Assembly (NCBI GenBank): GCA_023853785.1
Contig: JAJIRX010000510.1
Coordinates: 992,001-1,056,000 of the forward strand
Source of the DNA: Psilocybe azurescens
Taxonomy: Eukaryota > Basidiomycota > Agaricomycetes > Agaricales > Agrocybaceae
DNA length: 64,000 nucleotides
Direction: 5' to 3'
Position numbers and translations under genes: made by a program. Positions 11,418-23,088 of the stretch are shown here, in pieces. Each line of letters begins with the position of its first letter. Position 1 is the first letter of the stretch. The notes beneath the pieces are model-generated. The model was not told the origin of the DNA. It saw only the letters and a program-made list of their open reading frames with translations, and ran no database searches.

Positions 11418-13919
11418 CTAAACCTCCTGTTCATACGCATCCTCCCAATCCAGATCATCCTCTTTTTCATCATCACTGGCCTCCTCGTCCAAATCCATAA
11501 GCGCCTCCACCCCTTCTTCTTCCCCTTCCCACTCTCCACCGCAGGCTTCAATGCCACAGTGCCCGGTTCCTCCTCCACAATTACCGTATGCATCCTTCCT
11601 ATCCCACCTCCAGGTTCATCCGTTTTCTCATAATCATCCTCCGGCATGGTATAAAGATCCGCGTCATCCTTATCCTCGTCGCCCGTCGTCATAGTCCCAG
11701 CTACGAATGGTAAACCTCCACTGTTCACGAAGAGATTTTTAAGCGCATCGTAGTTGATCCGTTTACTATATTTCGGATTTTTCTTGATCAGATTTCGGAC
11801 GGATTCGGCGGCGGTGTCACCTGCAGCAGACGAGGCATCGCGAGGCTTGTTGTTAGATTTCCGCCGCTATTCAAAGATTGTAACACCATCAGTATTCAGC
11901 AAGCCAAAATGATACGAAGAAAAAATATAATGAAAATAACCCCTAAAAAATTGACGGCAGAAAAAAGATGGCACGATCGAGATACGAACCTTCTTACTCT
12001 TGGTTGTCCCTGTCGACTCCTGATCCCCTTTAGCTACAAGATAAGAAAAAAGACAACAAAACCAATCAGCAAAACGATTCTAACGCTTCAAGCAAAAACT
12101 AATCATTATAACAACTAGGAAGGAAAAAAACGCACCTGCGATTGCTTCCAAATAATCTTTATTCAATTCCACCCAGACACGTTCCTTGATCCTAACCTCA
12201 TCTTCCGACAAAATGAACTTATCCAGTTCTTCTTCGTTGAGACCCATCAGTTCGTCTACAACCGAGATAGAGGCCAGCCGCCGCGACTCGGCTTCATCCA
12301 GAGCCTCCGTCAGTCTCTCTCCTACCGTGTTGTGCAAGAAGGTCGACACTTCTTCAGTAAGTACTTCAGATGCTGTTTCGTCGACCAGAGTCATGGGCGG
12401 TGGTGAGAGGCTGGGCATCGATACGAACGTGTCTTGTAGCATCGCGGTAGCCGTCGGCAGCGTAGGTATTGAGAGCGATTCTTCAAGCAAAGCAGGATCG
12501 ATATTGCTATTATCCACCACGGTCGACTCTGTAGATGCGACAGGAAGCGTAGCATCAATCACATCCGACAAAATACTATCATTCAGCACGGCTGGGTCGA
12601 GAGGTTGACGAAGCGGTGGTTGTGGGCCCTCTTCTGGATTTGCGCCCCCTTGCTGCTCCCCTTCATCCTCCGTTTCTTCCCCTCGCTTCCGTTTCCCCTT
12701 CCTCTTCTTCCCCCTCTTATTCATCTTCCCCTTCCCCTTCCCCTGCAAAAGCTCGTCCTCATCGTCCTCACCACCTTCAGCAGCCCGTCTCTCCGCCTCC
12801 TCCCTCTCCTTCCCCTTCGTAAATGCAGGTGGGTCCATCTCCTCATCCAGCCACACACTCCTGAAGTCCGCCAGCGTCAGCGCCCCGCTCGGCGTAGCCT
12901 TGAACTCATCCAGACGTTTCTTCAGCGTCGTGTCCGCGATCTTGACCACCTGCACGATCTCCTCGACCGACCGTCGGAAGTTGTTCATGCGCGCGGCGAG
13001 GAGGAGGGCGGCGCCGCAGATACCCGCGGGTCGACGACCGCGAGTCATCCAGTCGCGGTCGAAGCGCTGCACAAGACGGACAGCGTCGGTGGCGACTCGG
13101 TGCGTTTCGTCGCCGAATTCGAGAAGGGCGGAGAAGCGGGAGATGTAGTGGGATGGGTCGACGAGCGGGAGACGAAGATTAAGCGTTTGGACGAGTTGGA
13201 GATAGGTGTGACCTAGTTCGAACACATTGACCTATAGTACGGAGTTCAGAACAAGATACAGAACGAATAAGAATAATAATCGCGCCTGAAGAAGATCTGA
13301 GAAGTCAATCAGCATGTAGTTCCGTGTTTCCTTTTGCCGGCAGGCAACATAGAGACAGACTGCAACAACATTCATGCTCTTCCGTCCTTTAGTGAACTTG
13401 TGTTCTACTGCGAGGGTATACAATCTTGTCGCAGCGAGACAAACGACTTCGGACAACTTCAAGACATTGGCGATGCTTTGAATCTTTTTACTTGCTGGCC
13501 CCACCAGTTCCATTCAGCACGCTTTCCTTCACACACTATCCGATAAAACATACCATTCGCTATAGTCTGCTCTCTTGACTCGTTACTCCCTCTGTTCCCA
13601 TACGGACCAGTCATCCTAGCATGCGCTGATAACAAGCACCATAAGCACTTATCCCTCCATAGAACGCTAGACAAAGGGTGTACTCACTGGCTCCTTGTCC
13701 CACAAAGGAACCTTGAACCATGGCAGCACCACTAGCCGTCTCCCCGAATCCAACCTCATTCACGATCGTGTTTTCTTCGACGACGGTTCCACATTGCACG
13801 CAGAACCCATTTCCTGCGGCCTGGTCATATTCAATGACCGTCCCTCCGCAATCAGTGCATACGGGCTGGCAGATAATATTCAGTATCGATATGCCATTCT
13901 TTTGGGGACCGAATACCAT
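11418..13919 (-). CDS. BRF1: BRF1, TFIIB-related subunit of RNA polymerase III factor TFIIIB
   Basis: BRF1 nucleates TFIIIB with TBP and Bdp1 and recruits Pol III to tRNA and 5S genes in the nucleus. The N-terminus fits the family if ATG 13917-13919 is a one-codon exon: a 51-nt intron then joins it to PVCTDCGGTVIEYD, giving a zinc ribbon with CxxC pairs around residues 4/7 and 23/26. Cyclin folds follow (ARMTGPYGNRGS, SREQTIAN, KKIQSIANVLKLSE, VCLYVACRQKETRNYMLIDF, then VNVFELGHTYLQL and GRRPAGICGAALLLAARM). After these come an acidic/lysine linker and the BRF1-specific block (KYSKRINYDALKNLFVN). The intron at 13232-13285 has a GC donor. The last stretch reads through only if a 53-nt intron (ACG|gtaatt...gagag|TGG) is removed. 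That gives an acidic tail ending WEDAYEQEV and stop at 11418-11420. Without that intron there is a frameshift. Family call is firm; the tail is less so. Confidence 0.93.
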
Positions 13920-14822
13920 GTATTATTGTCCCAAGAACTGCGAAGCTAATGAAAGGTGTCCATTCCTCAGTTGTTGAACAATGAATGAAAAGTGGGTTCC
14001 GCTCACATTAATCAAGAACCAACAAAAATAAAGATAAGAATAAAATGTTCGCCAAGAATTCGATGTCGTATTCGTATTGTATGAGCTACGCAGCCTTTCC
14101 TAGCCTTTCGCACTTCCGGCGTCGGCGAGGACAGAAATTAGAATGGGAGGAGGAGTGAGTCACATGCGTCACATACTGATTATCTGATCGCGTGACTAAC
14201 GCGCCTAAGTAAATCTTGGCGATCTAACCCCCTTTAGCGTGGTCAGAGTATGGCCAGGCATGGTCCCAAATGGCCCCAAGCGTAAGCAAGCCCCAAGCAG
14301 TGTGGCGGCTTTGTGATTGATCATGAGAGTCACTTGGCTCAGGGTTATCTCGGTTTTAACTTGGGCCCAACCTTTCGCCAACTTTTCCAGTGGATGGACC
14401 GTTGGATATTGACAATGGAGTGCAGATTGTTGTCCACTTTCGAGGACATCCAAGGTCGGTGAAGGAAGGAATCAAACCTCCTGAAATAAGGGGCACAAAA
14501 TAAATTTAATACCTCTATCTGATTTTGGACGACTCCCGATGGTCTCGATGGCATTCGGAATTCGGAATGGGATATGTACAGTAAGTATTTATCTGATTCG
14601 TACTAATCGATTAGAGGAAAAGCCGAGGCTTCGGGAAATGAATTAACTCGAGGTATAATTTAAGAGTGGGAATCTAGAAGTAAATATGATTGCACGTAAG
14701 TATATACATTTGAAAGTGAAGGGTGGGTTGAAGCGTTGCATGAGATGGTAATGATGATGACAGAGATGTATACGAAGATGAAGATGACAGTTGATAACAT
14801 GTAGAAGATGAACGCCCAGCGC
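13920..14822. other. Intergenic, BRF1 upstream region
   Basis: Spacer of 0.9 kb between the BRF1 start and the stop of the HMG-box gene, both on the minus strand. It should hold the BRF1 promoter, but I see no clear TATA box or repeat and no coding frame with family features. Confidence 0.45.
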
Positions 14823-16135
14823 TCAAAAGTCGTTCCCTTCCTGAGGGGCAGCCATTTGCAAATCGCGAGAGAATTGCGAGATTATATCATCTGCCAGCTC
14901 GTTTGGGGTGAGAGTCTCGTCGCCTTCATGAAGCGGAGGGAAGTGGTGATGGGTCGTAAGGTTCGTATCCGAACGTTCTCCATGATCGCCAGCTACAGGT
15001 ATGTACAGGTCGCTGGAGGTCAGCGAGTCCAACGAACGGGTGTCCTCCAGCGACATGTTGGGGTGGGCGTGCGGCAAGGACGTTAAAACGTGGTTGAATG
15101 GATCGGTGAATATGGACTCTGAGGGGTTCAGGAAGCGATCTCGGTTCTATATATCGAGCGATTAGATTGAAGCCCACTCAATTTAAATTATGACGCTCAC
15201 GAAATCCGCAGATTGGTTAGACGGCCTTGAATAATCGGCCTCGTATAAGCTATCCAGATCCAACGGTAGGGCGCTAGTTTCCCACTCCGGAGGGGTGGTG
15301 CTATCGGGAATTGGATATTGGACGGCATCTAGACGAGGACCGCGAAACATGGAATCGCCATTTGACATGTCGACTCCCTCCTGTTTATCCGCGGGAGGAA
15401 TCGCGCTGCCTGAGGCTATGTTTTGTGCGAAGTAGTGTTGATGCGCGAGGTCCTCGAAGTACCCAACAGGCTGGCCATCTACGTCAAGATCATAGGGAGC
15501 GGAGCGATAAAGTTTGACGCGGCTAGGTCGTCGAGAAAGATCGTCTCGTGTCGTAAGTGGATCGCCGTAAGCGGGCTTATTATTTTCTATAATAGCCTGG
15601 GGCACGAGGAGCGCCCCCGGGGGGCAGGACTCGGCGCGCTGCAGCAAATTGCCAATGTCCTCCTCGTCCTTAGGCGATCCGTCTTTCTGGACTTCCCGGG
15701 GACATCATCCCCTCGCTTGGTCTTCTTCCTGTTAGACGGCCCCGTCGCGAACTTATAATTGGGATAGTTAATATGATGCTTGACCTTCTCCTGGTCTGCC
15801 AGCTTCTTCCAGGGTTCCTTCTGCTCGTCGGTCATTTGCCGCCAAATTTTTCCGATAATGCGCGATATGTTACGGTGGTCGTTCTCAACAGATTCAGGGA
15901 TCTTCTTCTGTCGTACGAAATCGCACCTAAAGAGTATGAATGCGTTCTTTGGACGAGGGATATGACCTGCAGGCTGCTTTCGAGCGTGCGACTTCTTTTT
16001 CAAGTCTGTTTGGATTGGGTGCGTTGGATCAGGGAGGATAAGATTCGAGGCCGGTTTAAAACCCTCTTCCGACATTTGTTTTATTAGTGGCCCGTGCAGT
16101 GTCGCGTAGGGTCCGTCATGACCCCCATTATCCAT
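14823..16135 (-). CDS. HMG-box DNA-binding protein (MATA/SOX-type box)
   Basis: Likely a nuclear sequence-specific transcription regulator. From the ATG at 16135 the box spans about residues 58-130: HIPRPKNAFILFRCDFVRQ, then a central block with NISRIIGKIWRQM, EQKEPWKKLADQEK and HHINYPNYKF. This RPxNAFILFR start and NYPxYKF end is typical of MATA_HMG-type boxes in fungal mating and Ste11/Prf1-like regulators. A basic tail follows. The frame then breaks at a C4 run (+ strand GGGG 15698-15701). One more C would join it to a clearly coding tail (EVQKDGSPKDEEDIGNLLQR) continuing to 15183. A spliced last exon from about 15147 ends EGNDF, stop 14823-14825. The reading frame also stays open upstream of 16135 through GTPFIPGGAVTTG, so the true start may be earlier. 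No homeodomain or pheromone genes lie nearby, so this is not evidence of a mating-type locus. Confidence 0.82.
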
Positions 16136-18526
16136 GGTGCGACCTTCAAATTCTCCTGGGCCAGTGGTCACAGCACCACCTGGGATAAAAGGTGTACCTA
16201 AAATCAGAAATGATTGATAAGACTCGGCAGATAGCAGGAAGTCCCAATATCGGACACGATGCAGACCAGTTACCAGAAAGAAGTCCGAGTTCGCGATCTT
16301 GCACGCGACTTTTTTGGTTTTTGGGCTTTCCCCAGACACGTTGCAGAAGTCCGGGTAATAAAAACCGTGCAAAAGGAGGTCTAGGAGGTCTCGAGCGTAG
16401 ACAAGACCGACGTAAATTCACTGCGACCGAAATGATGATGTAGTAGAGAGAGTCAAGGAAGTGAGACTTTCCGTACGGCCGATTTAACAGATACACGTTG
16501 AGGGTCGTTGTCGACATCTCTTGACAGACCAGGTTGGACGACACATGAAAGGGGTTTTGTTACAGTTACTTTTTTAGCACCTCCGCGCAATGGCCAGAAA
16601 GATCAAGTGTCCCGATGAGGCCTTAATGAATTCTAAAAGTGGTCAAGGCGTGTTGGTCATCCAAATATTAAATCCCAGCGGCCGTGCTATAAAGCACCAT
16701 TGCTTTGAAACCCAGGTCAGACCTTCAGGAAGATATCGATATCATCCGTGATATGAAATATCAAGGTCCGCATTGTTCTCTCTTTTGGGAAATTGGTTCC
16801 GACGCCGTGTTTCCTCTTGTTTTACACCCCTTCTCGCTCCTTAACCACCAAATTCGACGGGAGATACTACTGATAGCAGCTAGTCGTCGACGCGTCCCCA
16901 TAGGCCCACAATGTCTGTCGGCGCCTCATTATTATGAGGATACAATAAAGTTCGCCAGGCTTGTTACATGTTACAGATCTATCTCCTAGCGGCGCAGGAT
17001 AAAACCTCGTTGGGCTGGGAAATATCAGAAGCGGTCGCTACGATCTTGATGTCTCGAGGTACAAGTGACGCACCAAGTCCCGCAACTCTGCTTGTCCAAT
17101 CATGGCCTTGCAAGTTCCATCACACTTCAAAATTCTAAGTATCGACAAAGCACAAGTATATCAAGTGAATAAATGTTAGTGATCATTGAGAAAAAGTACG
17201 TAGAAAACAGTCAAGCTGCTTTGTTGAAGGAGGATTTAGTTGTGGCATGGAGGATCCAGATGGCGTGTTGGTGAAGTCTGGTCATAATTCGAAGACTTGC
17301 GAAGACCATTATGAATTCGGTACAGTAGAGCAAAGAGCACGCCGAGGATCTCGGCTTGACAACAAACCCCTCCTTTGCCTTCAAAATGCCCGAGAGAATG
17401 TTGCCTCGATGCGTATACTAATAAGAAGTCGTTCATGTCTTTTGTCTCAAGGGGAAGTTGACCAATTCAGTTGTCATTCAAAATTCCGGAACTTGCGATA
17501 ACTGACCTACAGGTTCCAAATTAAAGCCACGAATGGATCGTTTATGACTTGTCCGATGAGAAGAGTAGTATATCAGCATCAGCGAGGCCGCAGGCCAGGG
17601 TCAGGTGGCTAAATAGTTCGGCTGCTTGCAACAGAGTCTGAGGCACAAGGCGACTCCCGACTCCCGGGACGGACCCATTACTGTGGAACTGTATCGAAGT
17701 AAGATGCGAAGACTTAATTTCTTCGCCACATACACGTATTCATGTCTTACATTGAGGAAGCCTGTCTTGGGCAAATCGGGTTTATGCCTGGTCAACCACC
17801 GGAAAACGATAAAACGTGCTTGAGGGTCGAGACAATTCCTCTTGTTGGTCAGTCAAAGATCCAATTATCTGGTGTATAATATACCAATAAAGCTCTGTAA
17901 CGTCTTGTCTGATTCTCTATCTAAGTATGAAGAGATTGATAGGGACTAATCGTGCTCGATCCTCGAGTGATTGTGTCATATGCAGAGAAGATTCAAGTAG
18001 CCGAGCCATCTTTTGAAGGTGATAATCATTGGATCATCATACCTTCTTCTCGCTTTCATCGTGTAGTATGCTATACAAAGCATGCTAATATAGTAATCTG
18101 AGTGTGGATTGAATTTTCGGGAAATGTTGGGGAAATGTTCCAAAAAAAAATCAACAACTTAACCTGTGGGAAAATGGTGTTCTCGGTACTATTGTGGCAC
18201 ATGCGGGCCTTGGCAAATCTGACATTTTTATTTTTAGATATTAGTCTGAAGCAGGCCAAAATTTAGAGGGAAACTAGTTGGCATACAGTATCTCAGGGTA
18301 TATCTCAGGGTATATCGGAGGATCATAACACGAGAGAGTTTGAACATTTCTGCGACTCTGGCAGAAATCACACTATCACAGATCAATTCCATTGGTAGGG
18401 TTAAGAGCAAATTCTCGACGACAAGTATACTGGTTTTTGAAATCAATCTTTCTATACACTTTTGAATCGAACTCGGACGCGTCGTCGAATACAACAATGA
18501 TGAATGAGACTTGACTTTGGCCTCCT
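16136..18526. other. Intergenic, nothing recognised apart from possible HMG-gene 5' exon
   Basis: About 16136-16545 may be 5' leader or an extra upstream exon of the HMG-box gene: a plausible GT-AG intron lies at about 16199-16273. The rest, to 18526, holds only short frames without family features. A tandem duplication of a 12-bp unit (tatctcagggta, about 18290-18315) lies at the right end. Confidence 0.4.
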
Positions 18527-19634
18527 TCAGGTGCCTGGAGTAATCCACCAAGGATGCATTTCCTGATACGATATGGTCGTTATTTGAGGTACTTGAGGCT
18601 GATCTCGGGTCCATTGCTCGTAGTCAGAGCGTTTAACGGAGATGTCAATACGCTGGAGTAGAGCGCATGAGGTAAACATGTCTTGAATTACCTGATCCAA
18701 TGCATTTGCGAAGGGAGGCGCAGAGTAGTGCCGTCTGGTGTGTTGACACAAAAGAATTAAAATCTGAAGATTCGGTAGTTGATAGAGTGAAACGAGCTCC
18801 TACGCGAACCAATACATTAGAAGCCCTATCTACACTCGAAAGCGAGCCTCGTGTTCTCACATTTAGAGTAGGATCGACAATCCTCAGAATTTCAAGACTT
18901 TGAAGATGTCGAATAATGAGATTGAGGTCAGGGCATCCCAAAAATCCTCCGTAAGACAGAGTCCGAACGTTATTGAACGCAAATGCTAGGTGACTGACGC
19001 AAGTGGTAGAATCGGCGGGATGAGGCACCCATACTAGTGAGAATATGGACCGTCCGGGAAGGAAGGTCTCCACAGCTCCTTTATTACCACGCAGGAATCT
19101 AAGCTGGGGACATGTCGAGGGGAGAATCAACTGCTCGTTCGTTTTACTCCATTCGATACTGAGGCTATCCAACTGAGTTTGAAATTGGAGGAACGTGATT
19201 ATGAGGTTATCCCCTGAGCACGGCCCACGAAGGTCCAGAGTCTTCAGTCGAAAAGTATATCGACCATGAAATTCTGTTGGTAAATCGGTTATCAATGTTG
19301 TCCGAATTGTAAAATGCTTAAGGTTCTGCATGCAATTCAATGCTCTACATAGTAGGCTCCATAACCGAATTTTTGCAGCATATGATACTCCTTCTTGCGA
19401 GTATTCCTCGACAAGCAAGGCTCTTCGGGGAGCTTCAAGGATGGAGGTGAGAAATTTTTGCTGATTGATTTCGTTCTTTTGTACCATGCGTCTATAGATG
19501 AAACGCTCGGTTTCTAATTGCAGAGTTTTCGATGCCAGCAGTACGACGAGTAAGGTCGCGGTATCGTGCTCAAGATTCTCCACGATTGGGCGGTATAGCT
19601 CCGTTGGAAGAGATGGCTGAACGCCGTACGGCAT
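18527..19634 (-). CDS. F-box-like protein with LRR-like C-terminus
   Basis: Such proteins act as substrate adaptors of SCF ubiquitin ligases. From ATG 19634 the start PSLPTELYRPIVENLEHD resembles the degenerate F-box opening (LPxELxxxIxxxL) common in agaricomycete F-box proteins. A roughly 280-residue region with leucine-rich spaced strands follows (FRLKTLDLRGPC, LDSLSIEW, VRTLSYGGFLGCPDLNLI, LQSLEILRIVDP). After NVLVRVGARFT the frame must change to reach the natural continuation LYQLPNLQILILLCQHTRRH, ending ITPGT with TGA at 18527-18529. Either a 40-nt intron is removed or one base in the AAA at 18790-18792 is extra. No other gene is close, so context says little. The family call rests on pattern, not on any catalytic motif. 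Confidence 0.6.
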
Positions 19635-20759
19635 GACTGGGTATCAAATAGATGCATGTGGAGTATTCGTTCTCGCCCTTCTTATACTGGCTGAAATTTG
19701 AACGTAAATAGTTCGTGACCGACTCGCCTATCTGCAGGGACCATTGTCTCGACCGAAAAGTGAGCCTGACTACAATTAATGTTTAGATGTTCCGCTCACA
19801 AACTACTATATCCGACGATATACTGTACAAGATCCGATGGCGGAAATGACACATTGACGACAGTCTAGCTAACATCTGGAGTACTATAAATGGTACATGT
19901 TCGGGTGTGCGCGTTTTTACTATGTTTTGATATATTTCAAAATTATCCGAAAGCCAAATTCGTATATGGCTATAGCCTGCCATGATATATTACCTCCGTG
20001 AATTCTTTCCTGATGTTTTTTTATATGTGATTCCGAGGGGATAGAGGATACGAGAACACTTTGGAACATACGGACTACACCTATCTAGAAAATTTCGTCG
20101 ACTGCACTGGTGCTATCAAGCTTGAATAACCCTGAATGACGGCTACAACAGCAGACTATGTACATTCAGGGGTATGCAGACGATTTGTACATATTCTTAT
20201 CTATCAGCTTTAAGCATTGTTTTACCAGCGGTCCAGACTAACACGACCTTAGGAGCACCCCGGCTCTCGGTCATAGAGGGCAGATTCGTATGTATGTCCA
20301 AGAAACCTGGACAGGCCATACGCAACATCCTTATTTCATATTCAAAAGAGAAAACCTCATCGCTGATTTCACTAAGGAGGTACGAGTTTCATTTGCTGTA
20401 AGCCCAGTGCTTGGGATCACCAACAAAAACATCATTAGTCGAAAACATCAGGCTCAAATCCATGAGGCTGTCGCTAGATGGAAAATGTGCGACAAAAATA
20501 ACACTGAGAAAGCTCTTGTCAGTGGGAAAACAAGGGTCTGAAAATAGATTCAGGATTAGACGGACTTGTCGAGACGACTACAAGTTAGTACAACGGTTCA
20601 TCATTTTACATCAGTTCAAGTTCAGGTAGAGTTGTGACGGGCGTCGACGAGCTGACATAGAATGGTATTACTTCAAATTTGAACTGTAGAGGGCCACCTG
20701 GGAATCTTGGACAACTTTTATAGGGTACAGGAAATGACCGTATCATGACCGTGCCCAAG

Positions 20760-20945
20760 TTGGCATTGAGCTAGCTCAGACAACCTCTGTCGAACAGGGC
20801 GAGCTTCGGGCCTTCCATTTGGATGAAAAACCCAACGCTCCCGCACTCGGTTCGGGTTTTTGAGTGGTTGTAAAACTCCAACCCATACCCGAACTCTCCA
20901 ACCCTTATCCGTCAACCCGGGGGTTTCCTTAACCCGAGACAATCA
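20760..20945. repeat. Degenerate transposon-end-like repeat (hAT subterminal type)
   Basis: This stretch is GC-richer than its AT-rich flanks and is built from recurring CCCGAAC/GTTCGGG and CCAACCC/CCCGGG-like short motifs in both orientations, for example ggttcgggtttttgagtgg and caacccgggggtttcc. Similar motif clusters mark the ends of hAT-type DNA elements and their non-autonomous derivatives in fungi and plants. I see no transposase, clear terminal inverted repeat or 8-bp target duplication, so this is at best a fragment. Confidence 0.3.
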
Positions 20946-21661
20946 CAATGCCCATTGTATAATATCGAGTTCATTTTGACCCTTTAACAAGACATATTAC
21001 CGATGCAATGAAAATTTAAAATATTGATGTCAGTGCACTGACCGGCATGGACATTTCTCTTTGCCCACTTTTATGACAGTGAAGATCTCTTACCCCAGGA
21101 AATTGAAAATAGGCTTCCATTAACCAAGAATAGGCACCTGATGTAAACCAGCGAAGACAGATAGGATAATTTAGGACAGAACGTAAATAAGTCGCCGTAG
21201 TAGAACAAAACACGCACTGGGTACTCAATGTCCAAATTCTTCAGCTGGAATGTTTCTTCAGGTTATTCTCTCATGAGACTGAGTGTCTATATGGATAAGC
21301 TCCCGCGATTGAAAGGAGATTGAACTAATTGTATTTTGTAGATTGTGCATATTCGCCGCTTCAAACAGGGTGGTATACCACAGCGTTCTGAATCATAATT
21401 TTCCACATACTATCCAATTTGAAGGATCACGCTGATCGTGCTTTGAGCTCCACTTAAATTGGCACGCGTTCTATCACATCCCGAGAAATGTGAAGATATG
21501 CGGTTTGAAGGGATATTTAATGCTCGACGACGACCTCGGACTGATGAGAACAGCACCAGCAATGCAGATCCTACCACTTCCGTACCACCCTCGATTCATC
21601 ACTCAGCTCACTCGCAGCTTCTGGTACCCTTCCACTCTTTTCTAATGTCTTAAATGTTGTT

Positions 21662-21811
21662 ATGCCGGCTCCTCTGCCAGTTCCGGGGCCGTCTCAACCA
21701 CACCTCACTCAGCCTCCTCATTTTGGACCTGGTATTTTCACATCCAACCCTACTGTACTATACCCCTATCCTTATTTTTACTATAAACCCCATCCATATT
21801 CTATGGGTTAA
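21662..21811 (+). CDS. Possible 49-residue Pro/Tyr-rich peptide or terminal exon
   Basis: The ATG at 21662 opens 49 codons rich in Pro (about one in four) and Tyr, ending PYSMG with TAA at 21809-21811. The amino-acid bias (PAPLPVPGPSQP, then a Tyr/Pro cluster) is unusual for random AT-rich DNA. It could be the last exon of an unrecognised proline-rich protein, since the preceding 200 bases are also Ser/Thr/Pro-coding in one frame. No family is recognised and no promoter is evident. Chance is a real alternative. Confidence 0.2.
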   Translation: MPAPLPVPGPSQPHLTQPPHFGPGIFTSNPTVLYPYPYFYYKPHPYSMG

Positions 21812-23088
21812 ATTGACGACGCCCTCACGTCCCCTTCATGTACATACTCTACTCCCAGCCATTGCAAACTCTACCTAATTCCTGTACATACCATCTTTAT
21901 ATTCCCTTCGTACATATTACACTGCATATAATATATCATACGCCATATCGTACGTAGTAGTTTAATTCACTTGCGCCAGTGGCTTCATCTTTCGAACAGA
22001 ATCCCCAGTTGAAAATATGCTGCGCGCGCTCCTGAGTCCTCGTGTACAAATGCCGTGCGGAGGTTGAACGTTCAAGCGGCAGTGTGATGCATGGTGACGA
22101 ACCGTTTGAATCTCCTTGATTTTTGGACCCTCAGACACGGAATTGCTCTGCTGAACTTTTCATCCATCCTCCTCTGAAAAAACTTCGGATATCAGTATAA
22201 TAGATGTATGACTATCTCCCTACAAATATTTGAGGCCAGAGAGTGCGTGTTTATTGCAGAATACTCAAAAAAAAATTTTTTTTTGAATCTCCTTGACACT
22301 GATAGTAGAGGCCGCGAAGAAAAGTCAGTGACGACGGGGGTTGAACAGAGCTCTATTCTGACTAGCTCTGACTTCGCGACGCGTGTCGGGTATCATTTTG
22401 GGATTTTAATGTTAAGTCTCCGATGTAAACTTTCCAATGGTCCCACTGAAATCTCAGTGGCTGTCTAGGTTTGTTCTGGTCCGAACCTAGTCGCTGTCAG
22501 CGTCAGTCGGTTGGTATTCGCAGTACTTGTGTTCTGAAGCTCTTTGTAATTTCTTGATTCTGACGCTCTTTGGCTATTTCTTGAGGCATGGAAACGAAAT
22601 CTTCATATTCCGAATTAGAAACAGTCAGGTTCGCTCCGACTGCCAGCTCAACAAACTTCAACATCATTAAGACCCACTTTCGCCAAGTGGTGGCATCCCA
22701 TAGAGATGAGAGCTCACCTATATTGCTCTCATGCGTGCATCTAACCGGAGGAGTGCGGGGGTAAGTTAGTTTCTTGTGCTAAAAGTGGGACATTAGTCTC
22801 TCACATTCAAGCAAATTTGGAGTCATCATGGCAAGTACTTCTCGGAAGAGATGCCAGTGCATGCAACGTGCACCCTTTCCACTAAGAGGTTGCATACGCT
22901 CGCTTCTAATTGATGTTTTCTCTCTAGAGTAGATACTGCACACGTGTCCAAGCAACTGATGCAACGAACAAAAATATCCTCGTGCGGATGTGCTCAAGCT
23001 CTCTTGTTTGGAAGCTCTTTTTATAGGGCATGTCTGGGACGAATGACTGTTCTTCTTCCTTTCACTCTCTCTTTGCCCCTCAATGACT

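Larger units (their letters stand above)
19635..23088. other. Gene-poor interval with repeat scrap
   Basis: About 3.4 kb without a recognised gene. It contains a hAT-like repeat fragment (about 20760-20945, listed separately) and a 49-codon Pro/Tyr-rich frame (21662-21811, listed separately). A run of A then T (AAAAAAAAA/TTTTTTTT, about 22268-22283) is also present. The remaining frames are short and have no family features. Confidence 0.45.

Noticed and set aside
12186..13216. Several plus-strand frames inside BRF1
   Set aside because: Antisense shadows of the conserved BRF1 exons, with low-complexity Ser/Pro runs opposite Lys/Glu-rich codons.
14823..16135. Mating-type locus
   Set aside because: An HMG box alone is not enough. 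No homeodomain pair, pheromone precursor, receptor or MIP neighbour is present; the adjacent genes are BRF1 and an F-box-like gene.
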